A stretch of DNA of 64,000 nucleotides from Floccularia luteovirens (taxonomy: Eukaryota > Basidiomycota > Agaricomycetes > Agaricales > Squamanitaceae), in NCBI GenBank assembly GCA_009739215.1, contig VSJF01000013.1, positions 434,001-498,000 on the forward strand. Reading direction: 5' to 3'. The translations under genes and the position numbers were made by a program. Below, one piece after another: positions 12,691 to 25,999 of the stretch. Numbering within the stretch: position 1 is the first letter of the stretch; the number at the start of each line of letters is the position of its first letter. Below the pieces are notes generated by a model, which saw nothing but the letters and a program-made list of their open reading frames with translations, was not told the DNA's origin and searched no databases.

Positions 12691-14351
12691 TGTGGGTTGA
12701 TGGCTGGAACGCAACGATGACTGGGGTATGATATGAGACTATATGGATGATTGAAGTTAATACTAGAGAGATGATGAGAAGGAGATATGAGAGTTCTTAT
12801 ATGATCGGAGAGAGAGTTGTTTACAACGGTTGTACCTCCTGCGGGTGGTCCTAGCATTTATTGTCATTCTGGATTACTTTATACTGCAGCGAATGGACAC
12901 CCCGTATATATCGTAAGCCCTGAATACCATGATTTTAATCTGAACAAGCGTATTGCTACGGAGCTAACCTTTCGTTTCTGATCACACATGATCAGCTTTT
13001 TCTTAGTGCTTGATCTCATCCTCGCGTAGATTTTTTATGAATGATAAAAATACCGAACCAATGCGCTAGTGATCAAGGTTCAAATGACACAGATTCACAG
13101 TTCTAAGACTCCTGCCAAGTCCCAGAACTACTTCAATATATAAGTTTACTAGACATTCACACATCATATTAAATGTAGGTCTTTGATCGAAAGACATGGA
13201 AAAAAGAAAATCTAAATTCTTCATACCAACGTTTCAGTTCTTCGGCCCTGTGCTTGTGCTCGTGACCGTTCGATCTTCGACAACCATGGGAGCAGCTCAA
13301 ATCCTTCTCATATAAATTCCACTTATGTACCTCAGAACAACCTCTCAAGCGAAAAAAAAACACAGCTTGTGACCTTCCAACGTATAGTCTTCCCCTGACC
13401 GTAATACATAACAATGGAGTCCCCAATCCCCCAAAACGCGCTGTACAGTAACAGAGAGCACCTGACCGTACCTTCCCTCTTAAGCGCGCGGCCGCGTCCA
13501 GCCGCTTTCCTTCATTTCTCACTATTTGACGTCAAACACGGCGGACGGGCGGACCTTGCTATACTGCATTTGCTTGTAATATAATTCGGGCTTCTTGGTC
13601 CCCATTATGGATAATTTTTCATGCCGATATACAAGCAACAGCGGCGTAAGTAGATCCGGTTGTTGTCAATAGATCATCCAGAAATCCGGGGTAAGGTACT
13701 CATATACATAGCTGACTTGCATTTATGTACACAATCTGCCTTGGAATACTAGAATGTTTTCTTCACCCACCTTTGCACGTTCGTGAATAATAACATTCCA
13801 ACCCTCCCCATCGCAAAATGTTACTGTACGTACCAGTTTCCGAACCCACCGTAGATGCACGCGAACAAAATACAACGTGTAAGGGCTCCGTCAAGGTCAG
13901 ATGCCTCGCCCGACTAATAGGTACGGGGTAATATTATTTTAGTGCCGCCCGTACATTCCCCTATGATTGATATTCATCAAAAATCATGACTTTCGGGAAA
14001 TATTTCAAACAGACGGGCATATATGGGCGAATGCACTGCGGACTAATATTGCATCAAAATTGCATTAATACACTTCGCAGTCATGAGGACCACGTCATTT
14101 CCGCCGGTTCAGCAATATTGCCCCAACCATCGACGTCTGTCAAACTCTTTGATGCACGAGACAACCAGGAGACAGGCATATTTTGTCTATATATATCAAG
14201 ATATTGATATCACAAGCACCGCAATCAAATCCAAGAAACACGGAACATTTTACAAGAGTCATCTACAGTGTAATGTATTTTTACACAAATTTCAAGAGGG
14301 GTGGGTTGTCCATCTCCACGTTGTTATATCTTCTTATTTCAAGCAACTTTC
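12691..14351. other. 1.66 kb intergenic region
   Basis: Upstream of the GDH2 start and downstream of the next SDR. I see a 117-codon minus-strand frame at 13169-13522 without family signature and no convincing exon set. It should contain the GDH2 promoter; no specific binding site is claimed. Confidence 0.5.
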
Positions 14352-15928
14352 TCACTCTAGAGCCGCCAATCCCTCCCTGATATACTCTTCGTACAAAGCC
14401 TTGTAGTCTTTGTGCCACCTACTGAGTGCTGGTCGGCCTTCGGCGATATCAGCAGCACCCCACATGATGCGTAGCTGATCCACCTCGCGTTTCGTCTCGT
14501 TATCTGGGACGAGTATATAAAAGTCCCCGCTGCGGACTTTGTCTATCATGTAGAGCACGGTCTCTTCCGCACTCCAAGCCCCCGGAGGCTTGGACGCAGT
14601 TTCGCTTCCTCTGGTCATACCTGTGAAGGTCCATCCTGGGCTATAAGATCAGAATTAGCATTACGGTCAGTAACGCTAGGAATGGAGCAATATGCGATTC
14701 TGCGGGAATAGAACGCACATAAAGAGATGAGCGGTCACGTTTTTATCGGGTCGCTCGCGAAGTTCGTGTGCTAGTCCTTCCGTAAGACTTTTGACTGCGG
14801 CTTTCGACGCGTTGTAAGCTGCATTCCCTCTAAAGTTCAAGGTTATATCTCGTAAGAATGTATCCAACCATTAGCTGCGAAGAACTTACGGAGGGTTCGT
14901 GATTCCCTGCTTCGAACCAGTGTTGATGATCATAGCTTGGTTTTCTTGATGGATCATGTTCTTGAATAACGTATAATCAGTTCAGTTTTGGGGCGTCATA
15001 AGAGCTGCACATCACATAAACTTACAGGGATAAAGGTTTGTTGGACATTTATAATGCTAACCATTCCAGAAGACCCGATGGTCAGTTTCTTAGGCGTTAA
15101 GTTTGGGAAAGTATACGCACCCAAACAAGTTAACATCAAAAATTTTGTGCCAATTGTCGAGACCATCCCATGACGTTCCTTTCAGGCCAATACCGGCGTT
15201 GTTCATAAGAACGGCTACCTGGGCGAATATGAGTACAATCGTGTGGTGCGGGGAGAGGATGTCCGCTGAATCGGGAGGTAGTGGAACAAGACGGGGATGG
15301 GACAGTACCAGGATCAAGTTTTAACTATGGCATGATGGGGAGATGAAAGTGGGGTGAGGAAAGGCAAAAGGATGCCATAAAAAATGCATCCGTAGCATGA
15401 GCAAGGACAGGTGGCAAGAAAAAACATATATAGAAATGAAAGGAAAGCCACATCAAGCTATGAGCCTGGATGTGATGATCCTCACCTCCCCCCAAGCCTC
15501 ATAAACCTTATCTCTCAGCCGAACGACTTCGTCCAGCTTGGACACATCGGTGGGGACAACCAAGACGTTCGCCTCTCCATTGATAGCGACCAGTTCTTGG
15601 CCAACGGCTTTCAATTTATCCTCAGTAATATCTGCAATAGCGACTTTCAAACCCATCCTATTAAGCGATGAGGCGATTAAGGACCGATTAGCATCACAGC
15701 GCTAATAAAGTGGCAATCATAAAAGGTTCCAACTCACTTTGCAAACTCTTTTGCGGCTGCTTCACCAATACCACTCGCTGCACCAGTGATGACCGCAACG
15801 CGGCCAGCATGGATAACGGGATGTAATTCGTCTGCGACAGACATGTTGTCGACCTTGTATGAGGCTGTCCCAGCGAATGCTGGTCGCAAAGGGGAACCAT
15901 TGCGACTCGAAGTTGATTTTGATATCAT
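14352..15928 (-). CDS. Classical short-chain dehydrogenase/reductase
   Basis: Predicted NAD(P)-dependent oxidoreductase of the classical SDR family; substrate unknown. Start at 15928 (MISKSTSSRNG) with a second in-frame Met after about 28 residues that could also serve. Motifs in order: cofactor loop TGAASGIGEAAAKEFAK, DVSKLDEV, NNAGIGLKG, catalytic Ser in IINTGSKQG, and YNASKAAVKSLTEGL supplying Tyr and Lys of the active site. The C-terminal exon (14352-14618) runs from GMTRGSE to EGLAALE. At least six exons with short GT-AG introns. The segment between exons at 15220-15450 is a longer intron. Complete as far as I can see, about 300 residues. Unrelated in detail to the SDR at the left edge beyond family level. 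Confidence 0.9.
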
Positions 15929-16834
15929 AGTAGGAAGGTGCGCCGGAAAACCAGACGACGAACAGTTAGAAGAAGAAAGAGAAAGAAGGAACTGAGAGCT
16001 GTTGAGAGTTGAGTGATGTGAACCAAGTAAATATTGAGGGCCCTGGCGAACGAGTCTCTCCTTATTTATACGGAATCATTTACCAGACTTTCTGATGTAT
16101 TCAAATGTCAAACACTATGTACTTGTTCTACAGCTGCATTCATCTCTACATGGGTATTTGGAACCATCACGCCATCGCGAGAACCCTTAACTGGCGGCCG
16201 CCCATGTTCCGCTCACTGGGCACTGGGAAACAGATGCTCATGGCACCACATACAGCACACGATCAGATGAGCCAATGCACAATAAAGTAGCTCTTTCAGA
16301 TTTATTATAGCCATACAGGAGGAATGATTAACGCAGTGGCTAACTCATGCTTCTTGATGGTCAAACCCATGACAACTCGGAACACTCAATACACACCTAA
16401 GGGGTTCTGCCGAACCCCAAATCCACTAGAGTGCGAATGCAGAACACTGCGTTGGAAACGAAACACAGCATACAGTCAGACTGTACTAATTTGGACCAGT
16501 ACTGCATGGTGCACGCAAAATGTAAATGTTGTTATATGAATAGGTCATAGCTAGTTCCGAGGAGGAGCTTTACACAGTTAAAAAGAGTTGTAAGGTTTTC
16601 ATAGAGGTGAGGCAGGACATGGTGCGAAAGAAAAAAACATAAACAATCACTAGTGTAACTAGTCAAGACGAGTAATACTGCCATAAGACAGTTCGGAGAT
16701 CACATCCAATCGTCAAATCAAAAAATTAAAAAAGAAAAACATCATCATAGGGAGGTGTAAAAAGTGGTATCTAGGCCACAGAACGCCTGTTATTTGCATA
16801 TTTCGTGTAGGTGCATTGCAAAAACTCTTTATAA
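15929..16834. other. 0.9 kb intergenic region
   Basis: Lies between the SDR start and the VTS1 stop. No domain-bearing frame seen. Short frames at 16034-16539 do not resemble exons of either neighbour. It contains the SDR promoter and the VTS1 3' UTR. Confidence 0.5.
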
Positions 16835-18994
16835 TCACGGAGTCTTGGCTGACGAAGATGTCGCAGCACTGCCAGGCGCACTCCCCTCGATCCCCATCTT
16901 CTTCCTAACGAGCTCGAAAGTCTTGAGCATCTTCCTCCTGGCTCCAAGAGCCGCAACACCTTTGACTTCAAGTGCTTGTTCATCCATTACAACCATGTCC
17001 TGCCACCTCATATTTTCAAAGTTGGGCGTGTATTTGTGTAAGCGCAAACTCCTCAACCACGCCGGCACATCATTCAACAACGCCGGGTCTACATCGTCTT
17101 CTGCCTTGGGCGTGCTGCCGTCAGGTCTACTTCCTGCAGTAGATGGACTCTTCTGACCAGTGGACCGCCCAGAGGTTGGTCCGGTGCGCCTGTTGTTCAA
17201 CCCAGCAGACATGGGCATCCCGAGCCAGGCAGGTTGCGCGAAACCACTCGCAGCCATCTGTGCCGCGAGCAATTGCGTCTCGGGAGAAATGCCCATCGCG
17301 CTAAATACATTGAAAGGGCTCATGGGTGGCATCATGTTAGGCATTCCCATGCCGCCCATTCCAGGGCTAGCCAGTCCCATGCCGAAATTTCCTAAATTTC
17401 CCATCTGCATTCCGAGTCCGTTATTACCTCCACCGTCGTCGTTTACGCCATTAAACCTGTTTGAGGGAACGTTCTGAAGCCCCGGGCTCCGTGACCCAGT
17501 CCATCCCGCTGGTGCCCCATTATATCCATTATTACCCCCGCTGGCGTTCCTGGAGCCGCCAGAAGCGTTATTACGGGCTTGCTGTTGCTGTTGTTGTTGC
17601 TGTCCTGCATTAACAAGATTGCCATTATCATCGTAAATTGCGCCACCATTTCCTTGTCCAGCATTGTTGCTTTGATTGTTATTGTTCTCCGTGGCCATTT
17701 TGGAACGGCGACGATTGTTAGGTACTTCGCCCATGATTGGCACGCCAGGAGCAGCGGATTTATTACCCCAATCATTCATCCGATTAACAGTGTTGTCAGG
17801 AGCTGGTGCCGTTTCTTTTTTAAACATAGGGAGAAGTGGTGTGTTAACCATAGAGGCCCAGTCAACCCCAGATGGTATAGAATCACCACCAAACCTAGGA
17901 GAATTAATAGAACCAGAAAATTCGGTACTCTTGGGACGAGATGGGTTGATAGTGATCTCTTGTCCACCGGAATTTTGCTCCGAAACCTGCGCAAGCTGAG
18001 ATGGACCCCAAGAGCCCCTTGCATCGCTCCCCGAAGATACTAGCACGGGAGCTGAAATGCGATGAGCGGCGTTGGTTGCTTTGAGCTTGGCTCGTTGTTG
18101 CGCAAGAGTAGCTGCAGCGTCCTGGCCGCCACCGGCGGTTGCCGCAGATTCTGGGGAAAGAAAGTTGGAAGAGTTTTCCAGGATAAGAGATTGACGGTTT
18201 CCGTGATTGAAACTGCGAGCAGTTGGCGATGCAGGGAGACCAGACTTGAGTCCAGGGGACTTCATGCTGGCAAGTTTGGCCTCCATTTGACTCTGCATAG
18301 ATCCTAGAAAAATACGTTAAGATAGTTCTGAAAATAAAATAAAAAAGACATACCACCCATAGCGGGACTGAGAAGAGCAGTCATAGGGTCGGACCTAGCC
18401 ATCTGCTGCAAGACGGTAATGAAAAACCTAATCTGAACTTGGGTAGAATGTTGGAGAAGGCTATAAAGAGCGGCTGTGCGCTCTGCTTCGGATAGAACTT
18501 TAAACCCTGTTGAGAAAGAAGAAGTCAGTTCTCATTCATTTTGCAAATAAGATAGGAGATATATACATTGCTCGATGGCACCAAGTTCCTCTTTAAAGTT
18601 TACATCCAGGGAGGCTGCGGCCATTTCCTCCTACAGGGAACATTAGATAACAAGGGATTAGAAAGGATCGAAGACAACATACAAGAGTAGCTTCATAACT
18701 CTGAAGGTTTGCAAACCATTGGTCAAGTGCCTCCGCTAGAAGATGAGATGTTAGGAGTGATTGATGATCAATGTCATCAAGCGAAATACCTTCGGGTGTC
18801 TGGAACATGCCAGATCCCACAAGAAGCTCGCTGGTCGGCCTAGCATTTGATTGGCCACCAGGACGAGGCGAGGCAGGTGCAAGGCCAGGAGTTCCACGAG
18901 CAGAGGGACCCATTGATTGGCGGGCACTCGCTTTGGCACCTTCGTGGGGACCTGGAGAGGGACTGGGACTGGGGGAAGGAATTCGAAGGCTCAT
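16835..18994 (-). CDS. VTS1: SAM-domain RNA-binding protein, Vts1/Smaug type
   Basis: Homologue of yeast Vts1, a post-transcriptional regulator that binds Smaug-recognition hairpins and recruits Ccr4-Not for deadenylation. Start at 18994 ([15 protein letters not shown]). Exons run 18994 to about 18668, then about 18630 down to a donor at 18567, then an exon with [16 protein letters not shown] spanning to about 18355, and a long last exon 18306-16835. The N-terminal part ([31 protein letters not shown]) is the conserved pseudo-HEAT-like Vts1 region. The middle is low complexity: Asn/Gly-rich with a run of eight Gln near 17590. The C-terminal SAM domain is clear ([38 protein letters not shown]), the GAR-containing helix being the RNA-binding face in the family. 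No frame break. Divergent from FZO1 with 0.9 kb between starts. Confidence 0.93.
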
Positions 18995-19895
18995 CGGGCA
19001 AAAATATAGATTTTAATGTTGTGGCAAGAGGATACAGAGTGTGGTGGCACAGCAAGAAAAAAATGATCAGCTAGAAAGATTTAAGCAATCGTATGCTGAG
19101 GATATTGGCTTTCACTTGGAGGAAGTCGTGTGTATGTTATGTTCCTGACGTCGAGTCAAGGGATCAGCTAGAAGCAAACGACAAGCACGAGGAAAGGACG
19201 TCTAGGTGAGTAACCTGTACGAAGAATCCTAAAGTGCAGAGTTTGGAATTCTAGACGAGACCAGCGGAGCCTGCCGGTCTAGTGAAGGATGGTAAACGGT
19301 TTGTCAACGCGTGAGACGACGAGCAGAAAAGCTTTTGGGCAAGAAGCGGACAGGGATGGGAAAGGGAAGGATGGGAAGACGGTTTAGGATGTTGTTGTTA
19401 ACCTCAATTTGGCTTTCAACCACGACATCAATTTATTACGATCAACACGTTCATCTCTCTATCTCACACTCCCCATAAAGCTCTTTGTTTCAACGTGTGC
19501 TATACCATTCTTCGCTGGGACAGCCGACATCTTTCCAACTGATACTCTACAGATTTCAATTGTTGGCACAGTTTGACGTGATGATCGTACCTTTTGTAAT
19601 TTCTTTTTGGAATTAACCACTTGGATCCATGATTTCTGTAACGTGTGATACATGAAGCCACTACTGGCCGGGGATTACTATCTACATAACGACCCACCCG
19701 TTGAAGCAGTAGAAGATGTGTAGTTTACTATCGGCTGTTCTCGGAGCGGTAATCGGAAAGTGTTGTTGTGATTGAGTATGTAATCACGCGAGAGACAAGT
19801 CTCCTCAGATCCAACTCCGGTCGCTTAGCTTTTTTTCTCAACCACATCCTTAAGCTCGTATTCGAGCAGCTGGTTCGCTCAATCTTAGCCTTATC
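18995..19895. promoter_or_regulatory. Divergent intergenic region between VTS1 and FZO1
   Basis: About 900 bp separate two diverging start codons, so both promoters must lie here. A polypyrimidine-rich stretch precedes FZO1. I did not identify a defined operator or TATA element with confidence. No alternative gene is visible. Confidence 0.45.
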
Positions 19896-22587
19896 ATGTC
19901 ACAGTCTTATTTCCCAGTCCCACGCGGCATCTCCCCAACAAAACCTACTCATAGCGATTCTGCTTTTGGAGGAATGAATGGAGATAGGCAACTCAAAGCA
20001 GAGGACGTACAGGAAGTTTACATCGAAAGCAAAGACCGGTGAGTTGTGCCCCATGCTCGTCTCCATGCTTTTTTATCACTTATCGTTACTGCCGTGATAG
20101 TCTGGTTGGTGCAATTGATTCAACAAGATCGGTGCTGAACGACATTCGTGTCTTCAACAAGGACGAATGGGTAGTTAGGTACCCACAGATTCGCGAGCAA
20201 ACTGTCCAAGAGCCAGCCCCGGAGGATACTTCTTCGACATCTCCAAGGAGACCCAAAGTCGGCCGACGTTCCCTGTCTTTTGCGGATGACCCGTCTTTCG
20301 AGACCGAGGTCGTTGTATCTGGCGGGAGGAAGGGCATAACCCGTTCTGTGACTCTCGCCTCGATCAGTGATTCCCAAGAGGATGAAGAGGAGCAGCCAGA
20401 ATCTGACAAAGATGGAGTGTCTGAGCGTCTTATTCCCAATGATTTTAACGTTCTCCGACTTGATCTCAAATTGGGCTCACATCACACTTCGACATCTGCT
20501 GCATCGCTCGTTTCACAGCTCGAAAAATCATCCATTGCGAATCTCTTGGATGAACGTATCAGTACTTCCATCAATCACATTGACAAGCTCCGCCTCCGTG
20601 TTGAGGATACATCTTCAAAAGTTCTCGTCACTGGTGATCTGAACGCTGGAAAATCAACATTTGTCAATGCACTGCTTCGCAGAGAGGTGATGCCTGTTGA
20701 CCAGCAGCCTTGCACAACCTCGTTCTGTGAGGTGCATGATGCGGCAGAAAACCAGGGTAAAGAAGAAGTTCACGTCCTCAAAGATGGGGTCGCATATAAT
20801 ATCATTGATGAATCGACATACGTCAGAGGCTCTATTGCAGACCTCGAAGAGATCGTTGCAGATAATGAAATTAACCATCACTTGATCAAGGTATATCTCG
20901 CTGACAGCCGCGCCCCCTCCGAATCACTCCTCAATAACGGTGTTGTCGATATCTCTCTTATTGATGCTCCTGGTTTGAATCGTGACAGTCTCAAGACTAC
21001 AGCAGTCTTTGCTCGTCAAGAGGAGATTGATGTGGTAGTGTTCGTTGTATCCGCAGAAAACCACTTCACTCTGTCAGCAAAAGAATTTTTGTGGAATGCA
21101 AGCAACGAGAAGGCATATCTCTTTATCGTTGTCAACAAGTACGATCAAATCAAGAACAAAGACAAGTGCCGTCGTTTGGTGCTAGACCAGATCAAACAGC
21201 TCAGTCCCAGGACATACGAAGATGCTGATGACCTCGTGCATTTCGTCGACTCTGCTACGGCCCTGCAACCTTACGTTGCAAATCCCTCATTCGATGACCT
21301 GGAACAAGCCCTTAGGTCGTTTGTTCTCGTTAAACGAGCTAAATCCAAACTTCAACCCGTATCGACATATCTCTCCAACCTCCTCTCTGACATTGAGCTG
21401 CTTGCTGGCGCAAATGCCATTCTTGCAGATTCAGAGCTACAACGTGCAAGAGAGGATCTATCGCTCACTCGACCTGTTCTCGAAAAGATGAAGAGCGGAC
21501 ACGACGTTCTTGAGGATTCACTGGAATCCATTGAAGAAGATGGTGCGGGGAAGGCAACTTCTCGGACCAAGTCTATTCTCAACGACGCCCTTGAGCGTGT
21601 TGGGCAGGGTAAGCTTGGTGTTGAGGATAGTTCCTCTTGCTTTACCATCATACCCTGGCTTCCTTGGAATTTGGGACTACGCCCGAGACGTTCGCAAAGC
21701 CCTGCTCACTAGCTTGGATGCAGCTGTCAAGATGGCCGAAGATGATGCTCGTGTTATCACCACCAAAGGGGTTGGAAAAATTAATGCACTTGGCGAAGAA
21801 CATCTTCCTGAAGGCGTCGAGCGTAGCAGGCGAGTGTTTATGCCAGAAGCGATGTTCAGCGTCGTGCGTAGAAAAGGCAAGGGTATCAAGTCGCGACGGT
21901 CTTCTTCTGGAGGAGCGGTCGTTGCAGGAGGATTGCATGGCCTCGGTATTGGTCTTGCACAACGTTCGGACATGTTAGAAACAACATTCTTCGATCTGTT
22001 CGACGTTCAACACCAGTTCTCCCTCCACTTCGGTGATAGCAAAGAAATGTCAGGGGATGAAGAGTCTTCTGGTCCTAGCGCACTTAGCCTTGTGAGCGTG
22101 GGGGTTGGTGCTCTTACCATGTGCAGTGGGCAAGCCTTAGGCGCACGCGGTGTTCTGGAAGGCATCGTTCGCTTTACCGACCTGATGGGCAACGAAACTG
22201 CCAGGAAGTGGGCCGCACCTATCATAGGAGCAGTTACCATTGGTCTTACAGCATACTATCATCCTGGAACTTCCAAGCTCGATACCTCGCACAGTTGGTC
22301 GACGAGTACGAGCGTCGGTGCTACACGGAGACGGCGGTGAACGAGATGTACATTTCATCGACCTGCATGCCAACAGGATCAGCAGAGAGACGAGAAAAGT
22401 CTTAAGACTTGCATCTTGGGATCTCCGCGAGCGATTCCGGAGTGCGATGGAGGAACGAACAAAGGAGGTGAAAGGTGCAGAGGAAATGGAAAGGAAGTCA
22501 TTAAGAGCGAAGGAATGGTGTGGAGATGTGATGACACGAACAGGGAACATACGAGAGAATGCGAAATTGGAGACAATCGGAGCCTAG
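19896..22587 (+). CDS. FZO1: Mitofusin, mitochondrial outer-membrane fusion GTPase
   Basis: Fungal mitofusin of the dynamin superfamily, driving outer-membrane fusion. Exon 1 19896-20038 (MSQSYFPVPRG to YIESKDR), one intron, then exon 2 from 20101. GTPase motifs: G1 GDLNAGKST, G2 region QQPCTTSFCEV, G3 DAPGLNRDSL, G4 VVNKYDQIKNKDK. Coiled coil follows (ELQRAREDLSLTRPVLEKMK), then WDYARDVRKALLTSLD, two hydrophobic membrane stretches (SALSLVSVGVGAL and WAAPIIGAVTIGLTAY), and a C-terminal coiled coil (RISRETRKVLRLASWDLRE). Reading frame changes twice, near 21635 (GVED to VPLALPSYPGF) and near 22257 (LTAY to ILELPSSIP). Each is fixed by removing one base, and total exon length is two over a multiple of three. 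Repaired length is about 875 residues, normal for Fzo1. Either consensus errors or a damaged copy of a normally important gene. Confidence 0.92.
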
Positions 22588-23278
22588 ACGACCACAGTAC
22601 AAAAAATGTGGCCTTTCACGTTTACTTTTACTCGAGGCTCTGCGACTCCTTTACCTCCCAGTTTCTCTCTATTTTTCTATCAAACCTTATCATCCTCACA
22701 CTCCTTTGTTTTATTCTCATTCTCAAACTGTCTAGACTGAGGTCACCAACCCTCACTTTTTTTTGTCGACACCTAATTTACCTTCCTTCCTTTCATCAAT
22801 TCGTAGGATAGTACTAAAGTTTTTTTTCGTTCATATTTCATGTTTATGCCCAATCAGCTGCAGCAGGTATCTGGTTATCAACCCATTTTTATGACTTACT
22901 TTTACTTACGTGCCTTTTTCTTACGATAAGAATGTATTTGTTTGTATGACTTGGAGCAAAGAGCAGAATCCTCTATCTTATAGACTCAAACTTGTTCAGT
23001 TACAACAATTTGCTGTTGATATTCTTGACCGAGTTAGCCGATATAGCCGCCAAATAGGGTTGTTGAAATCTTTCAGAGCTTCTCTCACATGATTTCCAGG
23101 AGCAGTCTGATCCTATCTGACCATCCTGAAACATCGCCCGCCGAAACGAACCGGTGATGGTATGTTTACGAGAATATCATTGACTACGGTCCCGAGAGTT
23201 AAACGTTAGGGAGCTATGATATGAGTCGCCCGCCTTCCTTAATACTCCAAACCGTCATCTCCCCACTCTAGATACAGT
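22588..23278. other. 0.7 kb intergenic region
   Basis: FZO1 3' flank and EH2 promoter. Pyrimidine-rich, AT-rich toward 22800. No gene signature. Confidence 0.5.
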
Positions 23279-24905
23279 ATGTCCTTTACAATCGCCGAGA
23301 CACCATTCCAAATCTCAATTTCAGCAGAGAAACTCTCCATTCTACAACAAAAACTCGCATTAACAGAATTCCCCGACGAGCTTGAAGACGCAGGGAAAGA
23401 CTACGGCGCACCGCTTGGTGATATTCGTAGGTTAGCTGCGCGTTGGCGTGATGGATATGATTGGAGAGTACATGAAGCTGCTTTGAATGTCGAACTCCCG
23501 CAGTTTACGAAGGATGTTGATGTGGAAGGATTTGGGACATTGAATGTACATTATGTTCATAAGAAGAGTCAGGTCATTGATGCGATACCGCTGTTGTTCG
23601 TCCATGGATGTGAGTCTTTTGCATACTCTATTCAGATCAAGTGCTGATATTTTTCTTCGTGTGTAAGGGCCAGGTAGCTTTTTAGAGGTCAGAAAAATAC
23701 TTCCAAAGTTGACAGAAGCTTCGCCCGAACATCCTAGCTTCCATGTTGTTGCTATCAGTCTTCCGGGATATGGCTTTTCGGAAGCTCCCAAGAAAAAGGG
23801 ATTTGAATTGGCCCAATTCGCTGAGGTCAGGACGAATTTGATGTATTGTTCTAATATGCTCATAAGCACATGTACCTGCTCTCCTAGGCGGCAAATAAGT
23901 TGATGGTTTCTATTGGGTATAATGAGTATGGTATGTGTTCCAGTATATTAAAGCTGCTTGTGACTAAACTCTATACTGCGTAGTTACCCAAGGAGGAGAT
24001 TGGGGTTCTTTGGTATGGTCAACATTCTCTAGAAAATGGATCCTGTTAACTTAATCGCCTCTTCGCAAGATAACCCGTAAGATGGCACAAGAATACGGAG
24101 TGAAACACGTTAAAGCCTGGCACTCTAATTTCCCCTTGTAAGATTTCTCCATTCCTTTCTCAACCTAAACTAACCTTCTAATTTCAATTCATTAATCCAG
24201 AGCCCCACCTCCACATCCTATTCACAGACCCCTCTTATTGTTATCCCACTTCTTATTCAGTTATACTGCAGATGAAAAGGCAGGTTTGGAACTGCGCAGA
24301 GTGGTATCGTAAGCATGGGAGTGGCTACTATGCAATCCAGTCGACTCGTCCTCAAACTGTGGGGTATGGCATAACTGACTCACCTGTTGGCTTGCTTGCG
24401 TGGATATATGAAAAACTAGTCGATTGGACAGATGATTATCCTTGGGATGATGATGAAGGTACTTTCTACAGGACCTCCATTGCCATGATATTTATCCTCT
24501 CTTGCAGTGCTTACTTGGATTTCATTGTATTGGTTCTCACGTGCAGGCCCTGCAGCGTCTTTGCGCATCTACTATGAAGTAACAAAAGCAAATCGGAGCC
24601 TTGTTCATATACCTATACCAACCAACATTCCAATTGGATACTCATACTTTCCAAAAGAAGCTATCCGCCTTCCGAAGAGGTATGCATGCCCTCCTTAACA
24701 GGTAAATAACTTGAGATTAAATTATCTTATCCATATCACAGATGGCTGAGAACCCCGAACCTCAGTTTTCGAGTCTGGTCACACTAGTGGTGGGCATTTC
24801 GCTGCCCATGAGAAACCAGATAGTTTGGTTGATGACCTGAGGAAGATGTTTGGGATAGGTGGGCCAGCGTTTGGAGTTGTACCAGGGAAAACAGGGTATG
24901 CTTGA
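23279..24905 (+). CDS. Epoxide hydrolase (EH2), two apparent frameshifts
   Basis: Paralogue of EH1. Start at 23279 ([13 protein letters not shown]). Exons: 23279-23609, 23668-23825, 23888-23930, 23984-24012, 24070-24137, 24201-24458, 24508-24679, 24742-24905. The second to fifth exons and the seventh match EH1 exactly in length (158, 43, 29, 68 and 172 nt). Motifs: LLFVHG then WPGSFLEV-type loop, [14 protein letters not shown], nucleophile in [36 protein letters not shown], and GGHFAAHE after repair. Frame breaks lie near 24289 (before [11 protein letters not shown]) and near 24767 (TTTT run before the catalytic His). Total exon length is two over a multiple of three, so both are one-base excesses. 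As written, the protein would lose the lid and the catalytic His. About 406 residues if repaired. Confidence 0.87.
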
Positions 24906-25335
24906 ACCTGTTACCTCTTATTAAGTAAAGAATATTGTTAGATGTACAGTTAGAAATTCAATTGCTTTGAAAACACGTTGTTATATCGATGGGTTAACTA
25001 GATTTTTACTACTAACTCTTCACTGCGGTGCTAGTTTATTGTAAGTTCTGAGTCCGTAAGGAGTTGGTCTTATAACCGGGATTTTTTGTTCGTTTCAAGC
25101 TTGATGTGGGAATGTGCATATGATAATTGGCATAGACAGTTCATGTTCAGTTTCAAGCTTGACATAGGAAATTGTACACATGATGAATATTGTGCTGGTA
25201 ATTTAATAATTGTAATTATATCTGCTACATATGTAAGGAGGTCTATGGCATCAATGAATGTTGATGTTTCGTCAGATTTTTGTGTTTCATGTTATTTGAT
25301 ATATATCATATTGTGTTGAGCAGTGCCCTGTATCT
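24906..25335. other. AT-rich border between EH2 and the transposon block
   Basis: No gene. Contains a degraded direct duplication: a segment starting GTTTCAAGCTTGA near 25094 recurs near 25152. Marks the change to AT-rich repeat DNA. Confidence 0.5.
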
Positions 25336-25529
25336 GTTATGACCTTATCCAGATATGGCATTATCTCCCTGGACTTTAGAACATGCACATAACACATTCC
25401 TGCCTCATTTATTACTTTCCCATACATGTTTTGTATATAACTCACATTTTAGTTCTTTTAACTCATAGTGACTTGTATCGGCTTCTAAATGACTTGTAGA
25501 TACTTCTGTATGACTCTGCATTGACTTGT

Positions 25530-25924
25530 TGTAAGGGGAACCCCAAGTTCAATCCTTCAAACCCTTTGAAACCACTCAGCAATATCTTGACACTACTTCC
25601 CACTACCCTCAATACAACTTCGACATGCTTACTATCAGGGAGTTATATATTTAGATACAGTTACTAAGGTTGCCACCTATCTAAGATGGTAACCCTCCTT
25701 CAATACCTCTTCTATTTTTATTCACATATATAGCAACATCTCTGGACTAGAGATCCTTAGACTTTTCTCTTCAGATTTTCCTGTCCAGGTGAGTAGATAG
25801 AATATGTATACTTTACAATATAATAACTTCAGATTTCCTGTCCAGTTCAATGTGCTTCCTGTTTTGCAGCCTGCTTGTGACACTTCAAAATACACATCAC
25901 ATGAACTGCCCAGTTGCCCTTACA
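25530..25924 (-). mobile_element. TGTAAGGG MITE, copy 1
   Basis: About 395 bp with terminal inverted repeats TGTAAGGGGAAC / GTTGCCCTTACA. It is a reverse-complement copy of the element at 27909-28298. It interrupts the left arm of the long-TIR element: the matching uninterrupted sequence is in the right arm. Flanking pentamers CTTGT and CTCAT are only partly alike, so the target duplication has decayed. Confidence 0.75.
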
Positions 25925-25999
25925 CTCATAGTTTACTGAGCAAGCATGCAATAGGTTATTATTAGAAGTAGCATACTTGTATTTAAGTAGCACGAAAAC

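Noticed and set aside
13169..13522. 117-codon minus-strand frame upstream of GDH2
   Set aside because: No recognisable domain or conserved motif; likely chance.
17579..18043. Plus-strand 154-codon Leu-rich frame
   Set aside because: Antisense of the Gln-repeat region of VTS1.
20086..20469. 127-codon minus-strand frame opposite FZO1
   Set aside because: Shadow of the FZO1 coding strand with no own domain or splice context.
21607..21629. 22-nt GT...AG segment that would restore the FZO1 frame as an intron
   Set aside because: Far shorter than the other introns here, and it would remove GKLGVED, which looks like conserved mitofusin sequence. A one-base excess is simpler.
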